A program made the position numbers and the translations under genes. The notes under the pieces are model-generated. The model did no database searches, had not been told where the DNA came from, and saw only the letters and a program-made list of their open reading frames with translations. From Gammaproteobacteria bacterium (GTDB taxonomy: Bacteria; Pseudomonadota; Gammaproteobacteria; Pseudomonadales; Cellvibrionaceae), in NCBI GenBank assembly GCA_004173475.1, contig SEBU01000005.1:430974-494973 (forward strand): DNA of 64,000 nt, written 5' to 3'. Every line of letters starts with the position of its first letter. Position 1 is the first letter of the stretch. Shown in pieces: positions 62,259 through 64,000 of the stretch.

Positions 62259-63245
62259 TTAATCGTTACGCAAACTAGCTGGTGGCCAGTTTTCCAAACG
62301 CATACCGAGAGACAGACCGCGAGAAGCGAGAACGTCTTTAATTTCGGTAAGTGATTTTTTACCCAAGTTCGGCGTTTTCAACAATTCTACTTCAGTGCGT
62401 TGAATCAAATCGCCAATGTAGTAAATATTTTCCGCTTTCAAGCAATTTGCTGAACGTACGGTAAGTTCCAAATCATCCACTGGACGCAAGAGAACAGGAT
62501 CAATAGCCTCTTCTTTTTGCTCTGGAGCAGATTGTTTTTCACCTTCCAAATCAACAAACACAGCAAGTTGCTGCTGCAGAATTGTAGCTGCGCGACGAAT
62601 GGCCTCTTCTGGGTCAATAGTGCCATTTGTTTCCAAATCTAACACTAATTTATCCAGGTCAGTACGCTGTTCAACACGAGCGTTTTCAACGCTGTATGCC
62701 AAACGCTTAACTGGACTGAAAGAAGCATCAAGTTGCAAGCGACCAATTGCACGACTTTCATCATCATCTTTACGACGAGAATCTGCTGGCTGGTAACCGC
62801 GACCACGAGCAACGGTCAAGCGCATTTTCAATTCAGTATTGCCTGTGATATTCGCAATAACGTGATCTGGATTTTTGATTTCCACATCATGATCGAGTTG
62901 AATATCAGCAGCAGTAACAACACCTGGGCCTTTCTTGTTCAAAGTAAGAACAGTTTGATCCTTACCATGCATAACAATAGCAACACCTTTGAGATTCAAT
63001 AAAATCTCAATAACGTCCTCGCGAACGCCTTCGATGTCACTGTACTCATGCAACACACCTTCGATTTCAGCTTCAACAATGGCGCAACCGGCCATTGATG
63101 AAAGCAGAATACGACGCAAAGCATTGCCGAGTGTATGTCCAAAACCACGCTCCAAAGGTTCCAACACCACGCGCGCGTGAGTTGGGCTGCTTTCAGAAAC
63201 GTCGATGTGACGAGGAGTTAAAAATTCATTTACTGCTGTCTGCAT
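62259..63245 (-). CDS. rpoA: RNA polymerase alpha subunit
   Basis: 328 residues. The N-terminal dimerisation domain starts [16 protein letters not shown] and has [22 protein letters not shown] linker with [30 protein letters not shown] leads to the C-terminal domain, which binds DNA upstream elements and activators. The track begins two codons earlier at GTG; I use ATG at 63245 by family N-termini. It lies between rpsD and rplQ as in most gammaproteobacteria. Confidence 0.98.
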   Translation of the reverse strand: MQTAVNEFLTPRHIDVSESSPTHARVVLEPLERGFGHTLGNALRRILLSSMAGCAIVEAEIEGVLHEYSDIEGVREDVIEILLNLKGVAIVMHGKDQTVLTLNKKGPGVVTAADIQLDHDVEIKNPDHVIANITGNTELKMRLTVARGRGYQPADSRRKDDDESRAIGRLQLDASFSPVKRLAYSVENARVEQRTDLDKLVLDLETNGTIDPEEAIRRAATILQQQLAVFVDLEGEKQSAPEQKEEAIDPVLLRPVDDLELTVRSANCLKAENIYYIGDLIQRTEVELLKTPNLGKKSLTEIKDVLASRGLSLGMRLENWPPASLRND

Positions 63246-63310
63246 ATCCACACCTGTTAGCGGTTCAATTTAGTACCGAGATGTTGTTAGTACCGAGATG
63301 TCCCCGACCC

Positions 63311-63931
63311 TTACTTAGAGTAAAGCTCTACGATGAGGTTCTCGTTGATATCAGCTGGCAAGTCGCTGCGATCTGGAACGCGTTTAAATACGCCTTCTTT
63401 TTTCTCAGCGTTAACATCAACCCACTCAACATTGCTGCGTTGGCCAGCAAGGTTAATAGCGTTTTGAATGCGCAATTGCTTTTTAGCTTTTTCACGAACT
63501 GCAACAACATCACCAGCAGCAACTTGATAAGAAGCGATGTTAACGGTTTTGCCGTTTACGCTAATTGCTTTGTGCGATACCAATTGACGTGATTCAGAGC
63601 GAGTTGAGCCAAAGCCCATACGATAAACAACGTTATCCAAGCGAGACTCAAGCAGCTTCAACAAGTTTTCACCGCTAGCGCCTTTTTGACGAGCAGCCTC
63701 TTTGTAGTAACCACGGAATTGCTTTTCAAGAATGCCGTAAATACGACGTACTTTTTGCTTTTCGCGCAACTGTACACCGTAGTCAGACAAACGACCGCGA
63801 CGTTGACCATGTTGGCCAGGTGCAGTTTCCAATTTGCATTTTGAATCTAACGCGCGCGCACCACTTTTCAGGAAAAGATCTGTGCCTTCGCGACGAGAGA
63901 GTTTACAGGTAGGTCCAATATAACGAGCCAT
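63311..63931 (-). CDS. rpsD: 30S ribosomal protein S4
   Basis: 206 residues beginning [23 protein letters not shown]. The S4 RNA-binding domain is [34 protein letters not shown]. It lacks the four-Cys zinc site found in some bacteria (only one Cys near the start is in that region). S4 starts small-subunit assembly and, in E. coli, represses its operon through the leader RNA. GGGGAA precedes ATG. Confidence 0.98.
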   Translation of the reverse strand: MARYIGPTCKLSRREGTDLFLKSGARALDSKCKLETAPGQHGQRRGRLSDYGVQLREKQKVRRIYGILEKQFRGYYKEAARQKGASGENLLKLLESRLDNVVYRMGFGSTRSESRQLVSHKAISVNGKTVNIASYQVAAGDVVAVREKAKKQLRIQNAINLAGQRSNVEWVDVNAEKKEGVFKRVPDRSDLPADINENLIVELYSK

Positions 63932-63943
63932 TATCTATTCCCC

Positions 63944-64000
63944 TTACACACGACGTTTTTTCGGCGGACGACAGCCGTTGTGAGGAATCGGCGTAACGTC
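63944..64000 (-). CDS. rpsK: 30S ribosomal protein S11, C-terminal end (partial)
   Basis: The last 18 codons and stop of rpsK enter the window from its right edge. They read DVTPIPHNGCRPPKKRRV, the invariant end of S11. It is too short for the ORF track. It precedes rpsD by 12 bases, as expected for the alpha operon. Confidence 0.95.
   Translation of the reverse strand, partial: DVTPIPHNGCRPPKKRRV

Noticed and set aside
1-64000. CRISPR arrays, tRNA, rRNA, prophage or integrase genes
   Set aside because: No regularly spaced direct repeats, no tRNA-like cloverleaf with conserved T-loop, and no phage or integrase protein motifs were seen while reading both strands by eye.

Overview
The window is chromosomal DNA from a free-living gammaproteobacterium. 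The best guess is a member of the Cellvibrionaceae (Cellvibrio-like). This rests on the moderate G+C, the Pseudomonas-type order rpsK-rpsD-rpoA-rplQ ... uvrA - MFS transporter - ssb, the many c-di-GMP signalling genes, and the secreted esterases and glycosidases. The genus is inference; no rRNA or other marker gene that would settle it is present. No tRNA, rRNA, CRISPR array, prophage or intact insertion sequence was seen.

Layout. (1) 1-9.5 kb: the 3' end of tatC, then mostly small single genes: DUF2061, CYTH phosphatase, two small hydrophilic or repeat proteins, an RlaP/YcgL-type nucleotidyltransferase, a MAPEG protein, an S33-type hydrolase, a decayed PQQ sugar dehydrogenase, a secreted esterase, a thioredoxin-fold protein, a Pmp3 peptide missed by the ORF track, and a TerB/DnaJ protein. 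(2) 9.7-12.3 kb: a tandem KaiC-like ATPase overlapping a lone receiver domain, then a cold-shock gene with a long leader. (3) 12.8-32.6 kb: accessory region with secreted hydrolases (two esterases, a DUF5060/DUF4038 glycosidase, a GH13 alpha-glucosidase), a response regulator with a degenerate GGDEF domain, a beta-helix surface protein, and many small periplasmic or lipoprotein genes of unknown role. (4) 32.6-37.1 kb: an ABC export operon (adaptor, ATPase, two FtsX/MacB-type permeases) with a strong terminator hairpin after the adaptor gene. (5) 37.6-46.3 kb: a nine-gene minus-strand operon with two acyl carrier proteins, an AMP-forming ligase, a KAS III, an AsnB-type amidotransferase, a NadE-like enzyme, a GNAT, a SnoaL-like protein and a HemK/PrmC-like methyltransferase. 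It looks like a biosynthetic pathway of unknown product and is the best candidate here for an undescribed system. (6) 46.7-57.5 kb: ssb and a YajR-like MFS transporter, then ferredoxin FdxA, a tandem HD-GYP protein divergent from a PAS-GGDEF-EAL protein, and a PadR/HAAS pair with a clear operator. (7) 57.7-64 kb: uvrA, a secreted endonuclease/phosphatase-fold protein, and the end of the ribosomal alpha operon (rplQ, rpoA, rpsD, rpsK 3' end).

How the parts connect. Regions 6 and 7 are conserved housekeeping DNA interrupted by about 7 kb of signalling genes. c-di-GMP signalling appears three times: a probably inactive GGDEF receiver protein, an HD-GYP phosphodiesterase, and a GGDEF-EAL enzyme with intact motifs. 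The carrier-protein operon is self-contained: ligase and first ACP form an activation and loading pair, KAS III and second ACP an elongation pair, and the two PP-loop enzymes and the GNAT would decorate or release the product. All functional statements come from motif recognition; no database search was run.
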